From: Salvator merianae
Taxonomy: Eukaryota > Chordata > Lepidosauria > Squamata > Teiidae
Length of the DNA stretch: 64,000 nt
Assembly: GCA_003586115.2 (NCBI GenBank)
Contig: QVOM02000126.1
Span: 53,180,608 to 53,244,607 of the forward strand
Direction of reading: 5' to 3'
Shown here: piece by piece, positions 34,702-46,344 of the stretch
Numbering within the stretch: the first letter of the stretch is position 1
Layout of the letters: each line of letters begins with the position of its first letter
Notes under the pieces: generated by a model
Databases searched by the model: none
What the model was told of the DNA's origin: nothing
What the model saw: only the letters and a program-made list of their open reading frames with translations
Position numbers and translations under genes: made by a program

Positions 34702-36862
34702 AGTGCAATTATATTTACTGTACATTTCATACAACAGAATAGTCTCATCACATATCTTAAGTTGCAGTTCTTATCTCAAAGTGCAAAGATTCTTCAGTGC
34801 AAACTAAGCTATTGTGCTGAATGGAAAGCCTGTATTATATAAGCAAGTTCCATAAACAAAGATCAGAACCATGACGACCCCAATAATTCTACTCTGAAGG
34901 TTGGATTGTAATTTAACATTTACAAGCTCAACCAGAATAGGTTAGGTAACTGTTGCAATTACGTGAAGTATACGGGAAAGGATCTTGAGTATTTCTAGCA
35001 TTTAATAGTAGGTGGGGAAGACAAAAAAAGAAAAGCAAAAGGCAGTAATAACAGAAACTACTGCTGAGGAAAACAGGAAGAACAAAAAGAAGGCACAGAT
35101 GCCATCACACAGAACACTCTCATACATTAGGAAGGATTTTAAAAACTTAAGAAGGTTGTGACTACACATATACTTTTTACAGCTAAAGGCCAGCATCCAT
35201 CCATGGAATTCACATTAAAAATAGTCCTTCTGACCGTGTCTCATTGTGTGTCTTCAGTAGCTCACTGATTTTCCAACTGGATTTCTTTGTAGACATAGTG
35301 CATGTTTTACCTATTAGTCTGGCTTGCTTTTTAAAGCAGACACTGGCCTCAGACTATCTGTGGCTGCACAGGGCGTTTCCAGGCAAAAGAAGGAGGCCTT
35401 TCAAATGTTTTTAAAGTGTCCTATCAGACTGCTTTCTCCATCACAATAGATCCATGAAGGGGGATGAAATTCTCATAGCAACAGCAGGTATAATGCTCAA
35501 GAGCCTCAGTTCTGTGGCAGGAGAGAAGGTAGTGTAGAACCGTCGTCTGCCACTACAACATCCTTCAGCTGAGGTGAGGGAAAAGGCAGCAGTAGTGGCT
35601 GTTGTTCATAGTTCACAAAAAAGATGACAGTGAACTCCTAATATCCCTTTCCTGAAAACAAATGCACAGAGCACAATGGGGTATCTTTAGAAAAGAACAG
35701 TTATCCTTAGAACTGCACTATGAGTCTTGTATGATTTGAACAACCAAGATTTTCATCGTACCTCCTACTGCCAAATGTTTCTTAATTCGTAGGTCTGAAA
35801 AGTTCTAAAACTGCTTATATATTTTATAGTTTCTTAAAGCATTTTCTAAAGCTGCCCTTGAGCATCATCATGGAAATGTATATATTTTTTAAAATCAATG
35901 TCTAATAATTGTCCAATGGATATCAGAAAGAACACAATGGGCTTTTAAGATGGGCAGACTGAAAGCCTGCACACAAAGCTCAACTGAAACGAACAAAAAC
36001 ATCAGTAACCATCACACAGTAGCAAATAATTCGCTTCCATTACTTAGAATATTGATTCTGTATTAGAATTAGATATGATTTGTCTTACAGATTCATAAGA
36101 ATAAATATCCTATCTCAGACTGCATGCACATTGCCAATTTTACTCTGATAATTAAATATACAACCATTCATCCATTTATGTTAGATTTTAATAGCAATAC
36201 TGAAGACTCTTCCTAAAGATGTAAAAACAAACTCTAATTTTGCTATGACTCTAAATACCCATGTCAAAAAAAGAAAGAAATTCACTTTTGTTTATATTTT
36301 GAGTTGGAAAGAGCACGCAGACACTAAAAAGCTTAAGATTATTTTGTATGCATAATTTAAGTAACTATACAGACCACTTTATGACAATCATATGCCAGTA
36401 TGCAGAAGATCAGTGCTGCTCTTATAGGCAAGACTTTTCCCTTCATAGCAGTTATTCTATACATGTCTCAAATGATTTTAAAACAAGCACAAGAATGAGA
36501 AGTTCTCATGGAATGAATTTTAAATCCAGTGCTCAAGGTAACATCATGAGCACAATCTGTCCTCCCAGTCGCCTTCAACTCTTCCCCTTTTCACACACTA
36601 GATGAACACAGAAATAGTGTCTAAAAACAATTTAATCTTTAATAATTCATGTCATCAAAGTCATGTCTAACTAAGCACCAGAGTTCACTCATAGTGCAAG
36701 TCTGATTTAGCTGATTCAAGCAGCATTTTAAAAGCTCTTCTGCCGAGGAGCTGGTCAAAGGATGTTTATAGAAAACACTACAGCAGCTGTGTTTACAAGG
36801 AAGCTTTTGAGAGGCACGATCGTGTGTCAGAACTGCTCCTAATCTTAGAACTTATGACCAAA
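34227..36862. other. Unassigned AT-rich stretch
   Basis: No gene or classified repeat was found, apart from an (AT)n microsatellite at 34661-34697. Frames at 35002-35196 and 36348-36605 lack domains. Confidence 0.45.
34661..34697. repeat. (AT)n microsatellite
   Basis: About eighteen uninterrupted TA/AT units. Confidence 0.97.
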
Positions 36863-37082
36863 TAAACAGACAGCAGCAGCCGGCGGCTTTAAGCCTTGGT
36901 GTTTGTGCCCCGCACGAAGCGCGCCATGGCTGTTCGCGGGGCCTCTGGGCCTCCATACTGCCTCAGCAGGGTGACCTGCTGAGAGGGTATGGAGGCACGG
37001 AGGCCCTGTGAACAGCCATGGTGCGCTTTGCACGGGGCACGAACACCAAGGCTCAAAGCCACCAGCCACCACTGTACACAGA
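36863..37082. mobile_element. 204-bp palindromic hAT-type foldback element
   Basis: The element proper is 36871-37074, flanked by TAAACAGA (36863-36870) and TACACAGA (37075-37082), 8 bp with one mismatch. Nearly the whole element is one imperfect palindrome. The left half starts CAGCAGCAGCCGGCGGCTTT, the reverse complement of the right starts CAGTGGTGGCTGGTGGCTTT, and similarity continues to the centre at CCTCAGCAGG-gtga-CCTGCTGAG (36961-36983). It is GC-rich against AT-rich flanks. No coding capacity; the minus frame 36845-37213 is an artefact. Confidence 0.88.
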
Positions 37083-39295
37083 TTACCAGGCATCCCCTGT
37101 TGGCAAATTTCTCTTACTGAATCGCCTCTGCACCAGTGTCTGATTTTATACTGTACACTTAACATATAAGCAAGTGAGCGTGAGACTTGAGTACTGCCAT
37201 ACTTTTGTTCCAAGATGAAAATGAAGCTTGGGGTTTGCTATAGAGAAAGGAGAAATAGTATTTGTCTTCCTCTTCTTTCCCTGTGTGTTCCCTTAAGGTT
37301 GCTGTTATGAAGGCAAGAGGAGGATGTTGCAACATTCTGTATCTAAACTAAGTGAGGCAATGTTTTCAGGTACTAGACAGCTGGAGATTGAGCAGGTTTT
37401 TTGATCATTCCCATTCCAGATGCTCCTGCCAGGAAAACCAGGAAAACAAAGGGATTCCACTGTTGACTTCATGGTACACAGACAGCTCCTCCAAATTTGG
37501 TTATGATTGTGCCTATGCGTGCATACGATAAAAACTTTTTCATTTTATAAAATGTTAGTTCCTCCTCAGTTATCATATATTCCAACATTCTACATTTCTA
37601 AAAGATCTTGCACTAAGAGCCTTACTGAGTGGAACCATCACTGCAATACTAGTTTGTTTCCCTTAAATAGATATTTATTTTCCAGAACAATCCACTGATT
37701 CTGAATAGAAGACCATAAGGGAACTTCATACAAGATAAATTTAAAGGAATCTTATTATGAGTGGTGAAACAGATGGCAATCAAAGATGGAGCATATAATA
37801 ATGCTTGGTATGTAAAAGGTTTCTCATTCAAACTCTACGTTTGATTTAATTTTTAACCTTGTGTAGAAGGGATGGAAATTGCCTCAGCCTGAAGAGTGAT
37901 TATCCTTCAGATGTTTTTGCACCCCAATTCCCATCAAGCCTGGCCAGTCCAATTACAAGGAAGTATGAGAACTGAAGTCTCTTTATCAAAATGCAACAAA
38001 AACAGCAGAAATCAAATTTAAAAGCTACTTTGCTAACAAAGCTGTCATTACCATAGATTATGTTTTTAGCCTATCACATTCTAGATCTTTACAGAATTCA
38101 TATGAATTAATTTAACCTTCAGCACTGTCATCACGAAGATTTTAAAAAACACTGCGGGTACAGCCTGATGAAGAAGTGTTTCACTGTAGATGAGAAATGG
38201 GTTATTTTTGTGCATTGGATTTTTGCAGTAAAGGAAATCTGCCATTAGAAACAGTATAGGCTGCAATTTGATGAGAACATGATGAGACTGTTAGCATCTC
38301 ATCATGTGGATGATGCTGAAAATTTGTGCACTTAAGCAGTACTGAAAAGGGAAAAAACCTGAGACCTGGACGCAGCCCCAGGTTCTGTCCATTGACGACC
38401 AAAAGTATCTTGCTATATTTCCAGCAAAACATACTTACATTAGAGAATGCATTGTACATTAGTGCAAAGCAGACTGACTGGTCTGATAGAACCTTGCCGG
38501 GATAGGTACTGCATTATTGTGGAATTATTTTCCTGAGCAATTTGTCAAAGTAATAAGTGTAGATTACTGTTGATTATGGCATTAAAAGGTCGATCACAGG
38601 TCAGTAAAGGGGTGGGCTGGGATAATGCCAGCATGCCAGATGTGCTGGCTTCCCTCTCCAAAGGCCACCAAGGTTACTGATTATCTGACAACTCCATGGC
38701 AGCCTAATCAACATGGGGGTGACCGTTTGCTGGTCACTCCAACCCCATTGTAACTGAAGACCTGGAAGATCAGGATACGTAGCCCTAATTCCTGATCATT
38801 TTCTGGTCCCTCACTAGCATGTACAGCAAGGGGACTCAGCTTCTGCATGTGATTCCTGCCTGCAGAAGAGTTCCTTGCAGTGCAGAGGAGTGAGTGGAGT
38901 CTCAGAAATTCATCCAAGGCCCTTTCACTGCTGCACCAGCTCCTGTGGTGCCCATCCCAAGGCAGCCCGCAAAGAGACTGCGGGCAGATGCAGCCTCTGG
39001 CAAACAATACAGAAGTATTAGAATGCTTGCAATCTCCCCAAAATGAAATTTCAGGAAAACATCCTAAGGGGAAGCCCTGCCAAAACTCTTAAGACAACTG
39101 AATAATCTTAATATTCACTGCAGAAAATTAAGTGCCTTGCGAGCAAATAGGTCAATGGAATAGAGTATTCAGAAAGGAAGGATGGTGTTGGGATAATTCA
39201 CATCACATTTTGCTGAAAGTTATATTATTAAAAGTCAAAAGTTTTTTTTTTCTGAAATCTGATTTATACACTGCATTATTCTGCAACTAACAAAC
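37083..39295. other. Unassigned stretch
   Basis: No gene or classified repeat is recognised. The region 38580-39060 is somewhat GC-richer, but I found no paired termini. Frames at 38708-39007 and 38202-38459 show no domain. Confidence 0.4.
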
Positions 39296-39339
39296 AGTGG
39301 CCTGCTTAAATTTATGTGTCCCTACTGGGTTGGTGTTGC

Positions 39340-40610
39340 ATCATTTCCTATGACCACTGACTTGCAATGGGTTGACCAAATCTTCAGAGAATTAAATTGA
39401 CTTGAAGGGAGAATTGACCTCTCAATGTAAGTCAATGGAGGAAAAAAAAACTCTTATTGACTTGCATTTGGTTGATCAACCTGCCTGACAGTTACATTCA
39501 CCTGAACGGGAACTAGACTCTCAGTGCAAGTAAAGGGAGTAAACTGGATCATTGGTGTGGTTTCCCACCAAAGCCCCAGGAACAGAGGGCAACCCTACAG
39601 CATGTTGGGACCTTCTTTCCTCCTTCAGGAGGTGCTGTCCCATTTGTGTTTCAACAGTGATGAAGCCATTTGGTTGGTTTGCAGAGTTCAGAGTGTGGCT
39701 TTGTGTGGTTTTGGTGAGTTCTGACTGCTTTTGAGTGGAGTATGGAGAGGAATGGGGTGGGTTACTGGCATGTGCGCTTGTGCATGTTCAGTTTGTTTGC
39801 CAATATTTGTTGTATGCAGTGTGTGCTGCAACTGCTGTCTGAGTGACTGAGTGTCCTGAGTGACTGCCAAGTGCTTTGCTATGTGAGGGTGTGTGTGTGT
39901 GTTTTCATTACTGTGCATAATTTTTTCATTGTGCATACCGCATCTTAGTGCAAAAATTGTGCACACCTTTTTTTTTTTCTATGCATACATATGGGGAAAA
40001 ATAGGCTCTGTGTTCTGGGGTGCCAGGATTCTGCTGCCATACCATCCTATTCTACCCACATACCATCTCCCATTTTCATTCTCTTCAGAAGACAAAGGTA
40101 AGAGACATTCTTTTTCCTACCGTCCCTAGTGAGTTTTGTCACTGAACTGCTATCTGAGGAGTGAGATAGGGTGCAGGTCTCTTTGCTGGTATCTGTGTGT
40201 TTCATCACCACAGCCTGTGGATAAACCGTTCCTGGATCTGTGGAGAGTGTTTCTGTGAACATGTCACAGCACTACAGACTATGAAAAGTCCATGGTGGAG
40301 GAGAGCTGGTATCTGCATGTCTCAACATTACAGTTTGTGGAAAACTCTTGTTTAAGGTGTTAGCAAGCACTGCTGCAGCCATCTTGGCTGTCACCTGCAT
40401 GGAACAGATTTTAAACATGGCTTCGTCACTGACTTGCACTGAGAGGCCAATTCCCCTTTCAAGGTTGATCAACCTAAGCAAGTCAGTGGTTGTTTTCTTT
40501 TCCTCTGCTTACTTGCATTGAAGAGACTAAATCCATACTTAAATTGGGGTAATTGTCAGTTGGGTTGGTCAACATGATACAAGTAAGGTGGAAGAGTGCT
40601 GGTAAACCCC
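39340..40610. mobile_element. Large foldback element with inverted arms of tandem 100-bp units
   Basis: The left arm has two diverged direct repeats, starting CTTGCAATGGGTTGACCAA (39361) and CTTGCATTTGGTTGATCAA (39461). Each ends in a TCTCARTGYAAGT phrase. The reverse complement of 40430-40590 carries the same two units in the same order (CTTGTATCATGTTGACCAA, CTTGCTTAGGTTGATCAACC, CTCTCAGTGCAAGTCAGTG). The arms are thus inverted about 900 bp apart. The middle has a (GT)n and a 120-bp tandem repeat. The outer ends and target duplication are not defined. No transposase. Confidence 0.6.
40185..40345. repeat. Diverged 120-bp tandem repeat
   Basis: GCTGGTATCTGTGTGTTTCA (40185) with CAGCCTGTGGATAAAC recurs 120 bp later as GCTGGTATCTGCATGTCTCA (40305) with CAGTTTGTGGAAAAC. 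It is inside the foldback element. Confidence 0.75.
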
Positions 40611-41997
40611 ATGCAACCCAATGGAGGTTACTGGATTTTCACTGACATCAATTGCTTGATTTATGAACTTTCAGTTGTAGACAAATGTGGATGGAGGAAG
40701 GCACACTGAATTGTTCTGAATTTTCAACTACTTAGCTTTTTTCTTCCTATTTCTATTTTTTTTTTTTAATTGTTGGTTGAAACCCATCCTGGAATCTTGA
40801 GGCAAAGGGCCTGCTAAAAATACAAATAATAAATGCAAGAATAAATTTGGATGGGCACAAGTTAGTTCTCTGGAACAGACAGTGGTCTGTAAAGAGTGAT
40901 ATTAATTTCTCTGATTGAACAAATTGCTTCCTTTGGAAAAAATATGTCTCTTTTTCCTTTAAATTTTCCCAACACACAATGAAATGTTTACTTGTATTAG
41001 TAAAGAATAGAAGCCAGGGTACTGTTCCCACATAAATTCTATTAATAGCTCAATCAGAACAGTGTTTGGAGTTGAATAATGTATAAGTTAATTCTAATCC
41101 CAAAATAAGACAAAAAGTTTCAGAAATTGCTTGTGGGAATAATAGGCTGTTTAGTAATATGAACAGTATAAATCTCATTTCTGATCCTTTCTTGCTGTAG
41201 GCATAATACCACCAAGTAATCCATGCTTTATCATTAACTTTAAAATCTCAATTTGTTTGTAATAACTGTTATTTTGACTGTTGGGGAAAATCTCAGCACT
41301 GTTAGAAAGGAAACATACAGGCACTTTGACCTTTAAAACAATGCTTTTTTTACATTCTAATTTATTTTCTGTGACATGGAATAATCTCTTGAGTTCCAGG
41401 TGGGGGAGAGGAGGGAGAGATGTTCCAGTAAAAAGCACACACCGATCAATAACATTTTCTTAAAATATATCAGCTTTAATTGAAATCATTTATCACTGAG
41501 TTCTAGGCTGCAAAAAAGATTCAACACACTAAATGAGATGAGGCGAAGTATTTCTACGAAAGCATGATTTGTCTTTTTGAAGTGCCTGCCAAGTAGGGAT
41601 GACAGGTTGATAGTTCAAGTTATGCAACATTCAGATGGCTACAGCCTAAGAGGAAGATTCCTCTTCAAAAAGTAACAATTAATCCTTGTACAATTGGATT
41701 CACAAGATCTATGTAACAAATGCTTGAATCGCTCCTTATACATATATGAACGAAGGACATACTGCTCATCCTTCGTCAAGTCAGTTGTACTTTGAAGCAA
41801 CATAATTGCAAGAGTTCGTAGCAGAGCACATGCTGTGTGGTGGGAAGGAACACAGAAGGATGACTGAACCCTATCTTGAACGCAGCAGTCCAGTTCTGAA
41901 AATCAAATTTCAGTATAGTAAGCAGAGATATGAATGGTCCTTTGGTTAAGCATGATAACAACTTGCTCTTCATTTCAAGGCACATCTGAATGTGGTA
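40611..41997. other. Unassigned AT-rich stretch
   Basis: No gene or classified repeat is recognised. A poly-T run lies at 40757-40769. Frames have no domain. Confidence 0.45.
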
Positions 41998-42140
41998 TAA
42001 TGCCATTTCTGCACTGGGCTTTATTCCGGGTTATATCTTAGAATAGGGACTTGACTAAGGATGAGCATGCTAGTGCAGACTACAACAGGCCCCTATTCCA
42101 AGATATATTCCAGATAAAGTTCAGTGCAAAAAGGACCTAA
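41998..42140. mobile_element. 137-bp palindromic MITE with TAA duplication (Harbinger-like)
   Basis: The element is 42001-42137 with TAA on each side (41998-42000, 42138-42140). The left TGCCATTTCTGCACTGGGCT and the reverse complement of the right, GGTCCTTTTTGCACTGAACT, begin an inverted repeat that continues some 46 bp through TTAT and TATATCTT motifs. A 3-bp TWA duplication is the PIF/Harbinger pattern. No coding capacity. Confidence 0.75.
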
Positions 42141-42427
42141 GAGTCTACAACAACAATTGCAAGAAACCATGTTTGCCTACTCGCAAACAAGCCAAGATTC
42201 CCAGCCTATATTGAACTGTCTTTTAGCAATCTTGCTTGTTTAGAAATTACTACCTATTGTTTTTCATTCAGATGAAATAGTAACCTTCCAGGCTAAATCA
42301 CAGTTTGCACAAAAGAAGACATTACATGAATGACAAAAAGCACATTCATATCTCTCTTGGGAAATGAACATCCACGTGAGATGAACAGATGCCAACTAAA
42401 CGTTATTTTTCATTGTTACCTAAAGTC

Positions 42428-42883
42428 TTAGGCTGCATCTAGACAGGATCAAAATCCCATAACTATTTTGTAATGATATCTGATTTGCCAGACGTGATCA
42501 TGGTGCTCTTAATTCAGTCCTGGAATATACACCTGATTTACCAGGTTGCTGTTATTAACTATCATAGAGCAATATCCTGTTATGCCATAATTGCAGCTCT
42601 GTCTTGATTACTGTGCAAGAAGTAGAGCAAGAGTTCAGCGTGAGCTGTCACTACCCAGAAATACTTTTAATAATACTATGGGTCACCTGTCAGGCACGAC
42701 AGGAAGGTTAGGTCATGTGGAAATAAAATCTTGCATCTGTAATACCACTCTGCTGCTGTAGCAATTGCTAAAATGCAGATTATTGATCTAAAGCCTAGAC
42801 AATGCATGATAATTCTGGATGTACTTTACAGCAGTAAATCGATAAATTGTGGAATAAATATGTGATGTCTGGAGGCAGCCTTA
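42428..42883. mobile_element. 450-bp MITE with TTA duplication (Harbinger-like)
   Basis: The element 42431-42880 begins GGCTGCATCTAGACA and ends TGTCTGGAGGCAGCC (inverted repeat with two mismatches). It is flanked by TTA at 42428-42430 and 42881-42883. A separate terminus of the same family is at 5281-5295. No frame of note. Confidence 0.8.
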
Positions 42884-43214
42884 AAGCATATCTCCAAAGC
42901 AATCATCTTATTCCACTATAATCTGTTAGGAAAAAGTTAATCTGAAGTTCATAGATCAGTCTGATAACTACAGTATAAAAGTTGTAACCAACTAATGTTC
43001 CAGACATTTCTCCAAGGTTCAGCTCCTGCCATGGACCAACATGCTTGTTTTCCAATAAGTGTTTCAGGATCACAGTTGTATAGAAATAGTATAGGAATAT
43101 AGTGCTTAAGTATGGAGAACAAACAGGTGAAAATGTTGAATATTCCATTCTTCTCTTACTAATCTTTCGAAACAGAATTAAGAGCCTGGGTAAGTGTGCT
43201 GTCATCTTCTTGAC
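42884..43214. other. Unassigned stretch
   Basis: No gene is recognised. Overlapping short frames on both strands (42903-43305) have no domains. Confidence 0.35.
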
Positions 43215-43527
43215 ATCAATGGAACTTCAGTGCAGTTTCTGCGATGGGCCCCAGACTTTCAATCACCCTCCCTCTGGGTGCTCACCAGATACCTACATTA
43301 TATGATTTTTGGTACCTGGTTAAAACATATCTCTTAACCAAGGCGTCGGATGTTCAACATCCTCTGGGTATTGTCCTGTGAGGGAGGGAGGATTATATTT
43401 TAAATGTGTTTTAAGAATACCCTCTATATATTTATCCTTTTATTATTCTGACCCACCCTGCGACTTTGTGGTGAAGGATGGGATATAAATTATTAAATAA
43501 AACAAATAAAAAATGAAATAAAAAATG
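43215..43527 (+). mobile_element. LINE 3' end fragment (L2/CR1-like)
   Basis: GATACCTACATTATATGATT then GGTACCTGGTTAAAACATAT matches the 7.6-kb copy (GTGCCTACATTATATTATTT, CACCTGGTTAAAACATACC). The tail ends GGATGGGATATAAATTATTA then AATAAAACAAATAAAAAATG. It is a 5' truncated, inactive copy on the plus strand. Confidence 0.83.
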
Positions 43528-43964
43528 TTTAAACCTCCATTGAACTCAATAAGATTACAGAATTTACTATGTCTTAGAGAGAGAATAATAAAATATCGTA
43601 CATGCGTATAAGACAAAAACAAAGAGAATTTGGGAAAATGCTTGTGTAAGAAGTCCACAGACAATTATTAGTCTGGTAACACAAGCAGACTAAAGAAAAC
43701 ATGAGAATTGCATCTTTAAAATAAAAATAAAAATCAGATATGCCACTGGGAAGTCCTATTTTCTTCACAATAATTTAAAAGAAAACTAGATTCTTTTTTT
43801 CTGAATAAAAACTATTGTAAAGAAGAACAGTACATATTTTAAATGCTTTAAAAAAGAAGAAGATATAAATTAAGAATGTTAAGTTGTGAAAGGAATTGAC
43901 ATGTGCAAATGTCAGCAGTTCCCAAAGCTCACTTGGACAAGGTAATGGCCACCTAGCAAACTAA
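43528..43964. other. Unassigned AT-rich stretch
   Basis: No gene or classified repeat is seen. Confidence 0.35.
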
Positions 43965-44185
43965 GACTGTGTTCACATCTAAGTTTTAATCCAGTTTCAG
44001 TCCACTTCCTCTTTCAGAATAAGAAAACACATCAGCAAGGTGACTAGTCATTTTCTTTCCAGTTTATCTAAAGCAAAGCTGAGTAAGATAGTGCTGGGGG
44101 GAAAAAAACACAGCTGGACACTTTGCTGATGTGTTCTCTCACAAGTGGACTGAAGCTGAATTAAAACATAGGTGTGAACGCAGTC
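43965..44185. mobile_element. 221-bp palindromic MITE
   Basis: The left arm begins GACTGTGTTCACATCTAAGT and the reverse complement of the right arm begins GACTGCGTTCACACCTATGT. Similarity runs through TTCAGTCCACTT and ACACATCAGCAA almost to the centre, so the whole element is one hairpin. The flanks give TAA on the left and AAA on the right, not a firm duplication. Confidence 0.7.
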
Positions 44186-44283
44186 AAAATGTATCCAATC
44201 TCTGATTTTTAAGTGGCAATTTAGATTTTTATAATAATTCAGATGAATGTATCTGATTTTGTTGCAGGGCATTTAAAACTATA

Positions 44284-44285
<2 letters not shown>

Positions 44286-44336
<51 letters not shown>

Positions 44337-44386
44337 TCCTTCCTTCCTTCCTTCCTTCCTTCCTTCCTTCCTTCCTTCCTTCCTTT
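44286..44386. repeat. Compound (TTTC)n(TTCC)n microsatellite
   Basis: About 50 bp of pure TTTC units switching at about 44337 to about 48 bp of pure TTCC units. The strand asymmetry is complete (all pyrimidine on plus). Minus-strand frames through it (44229-44556) are artefacts. Confidence 0.98.
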
Positions 44387-45660
44387 TTAAGCAACAGAAA
44401 CAATACAACACTCAACAAATTGAGCAGTATGTTTTTCTGAACTACGTAAGAATGCTGGAAGCAGACACTTATTTTCAATATTGCTTGTATTCCTATTAAC
44501 ATTGTTTCTTTCCCAGTATTTTTGCTTAATAAACTACAATAGTTTATAGAAAGCAAGTGCTGTCAAGATTCGTCCAATGTGCTTCTACGCACAAGCCTAT
44601 ACATATGGCCAATTGACGGTTCACCTGTAGTTTATTTACTGTCCCACACAAGTCCCACATAGCACTTAAAGCTATTAAAAGTGTACATCATAGCCTTAGC
44701 TTCTAGTCTTTGTTCTTACTCCAGTGACAAATAAATTTGTAGAACAAAAAACAGTACCTTTGTTCTACATTTTACTGGGAAAGCATTTTTTTCTGTTCCT
44801 GTCTTGGATAAATCCTTTGCACCATGTACCAATTTAAGGGGCAAGAAATAGAGATTTGTACTTCAAGTAAATAGACAACAGCCATGCCGTGCACATGAAA
44901 TCCTTCTCTTCTAAACTTGCCAGGGTTTTCAGAAACAGTCAAGGAGGAACAAAGCACACAGAGTTTACGATTTTTATGTAAGGTCTGCATCAAGTTATAG
45001 TACTGGGGCAGCAGAAATAATCAGCAAATGCATACTGCCATCAGTATGAATGATGGCAGAATGGAATTTTCCTTCTCTTAAATCTCAAATTATGCCCCAT
45101 TTACATCAGCCACTGGAAAGTTCTTCAGTGTAATGCACAAGATCAGGTTTTTAAGGAGTAGCTGGGTTTCTAATGACGTCTGCTGAAAGTCTCCAAAGGC
45201 TCTACTGCTGCCACAAGATTACTATCCAGCTGTTAAGCTTAACACAAAGGTGGAGTGAGATGAATCCCAGGAAATCTCAGTCTTGACTGCAACATGGTAC
45301 TGGAGCCATGAGTAAAACAAAGGACGTTCCACAAAGAACATACCAGAAGGCTTTGACTTTGTATTTCTAAATTTCACAGAAGGAGCAGTGCACAAGGCAA
45401 CATATGCATTATTAAATACAACTCAGAGCAGTATGTTGTATTTTAAATGCACTCCCAAAATTGCTATGGCACTGAAAAAGTAAAGCAAAAATGTCAAATT
45501 TTCTTCAGAACCCAGCATTTCTCAATTGCTCCAGTACAAAATTATTTACCCAAAAGCATATCACACAGATTAGCAGTGGTGAAGGTACATAAGCTATATC
45601 CATTGCAAATTACCTTAGATTCAGTTTCAGATATACCAACCCTGAGTACGCAAAGAGAAC
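44387..45660. other. Unassigned stretch
   Basis: No gene or classified repeat is recognised. Frames have no domains. Confidence 0.45.
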
Positions 45661-46177
45661 TAAGGCCATTTCCGCAATTACCATCTTTATCCTGGGCCTG
45701 GCCAGGAGATCCTGGCCCACGATACACAACTGTCCCATGCTAGGATGGGCTGCTGCTGGGATGGAATCGGGCTGCCAGTCAGCCCCTCCCATCCTCGACT
45801 CCAGTGCTGGCCTTGAAGGCTGTGCCCAGCTCTTGTAGCCAGTGCGGAGTCTTCGAAGGCAGGAATGAAAGCTCATGGCCTTGGCAGATGCTGGACAGTC
45901 CTGTTTCAGCGGTGTGTCAACTTCTGACACCACTCCCTGTGACACTTCCTGAAGCACTGCCAGAACTGTTCCCCCATGGACCTACTAGTATGCTGGAATA
46001 CCTCATTATCTACCAGTACAGCGGTATGGGGCACCATTTTGGCCACTCTGGCCCACTGTATTGCTCTGTGCATGTGGCTGGAATATTCTGGGGGGTGAGA
46101 GGGAAGGCAGGGCCTGCGCAGTTCCAGAATAGAATGTAGATAACAGGATCAGATTAAAACTGCAGAAACGGTCGTAA
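45661..46177. mobile_element. 511-bp MITE with TAA duplication (Harbinger-like)
   Basis: The element 45664-46174 lies between TAA copies at 45661-45663 and 46175-46177. Its ends are GGCCATTTCCGCA and, in reverse complement, CGACCGTTTCTGCA. The interior is GC-rich and homologous to 61828-62267 (CCCCCATGGACCTACTAG shared; GGCCTTGAAG against GCCCTTGAAG). Overlapping frames on both strands (up to 115 codons) are not genes. Confidence 0.75.
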
Positions 46178-46344
46178 GTAAATGTTCAAGAAACAACACA
46201 TAGTCTACATTCAATTCAATCCAATCCAAGAAAAAGACAAAAATGCTTTGGGGAACATTCTTGCTAGGGAGAATTTGAAGGAAATACTGAAGGAAATTTG
46301 ATAAGGTAGAAATCCTCATACTCCTGATAGCGAGAGGAAAATGC

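Noticed and set aside
44229..44556. Lys/Glu/Gly-rich minus-strand frames (60 and 105 codons)
   Set aside because: They are translations of the TTTC/TTCC microsatellite.
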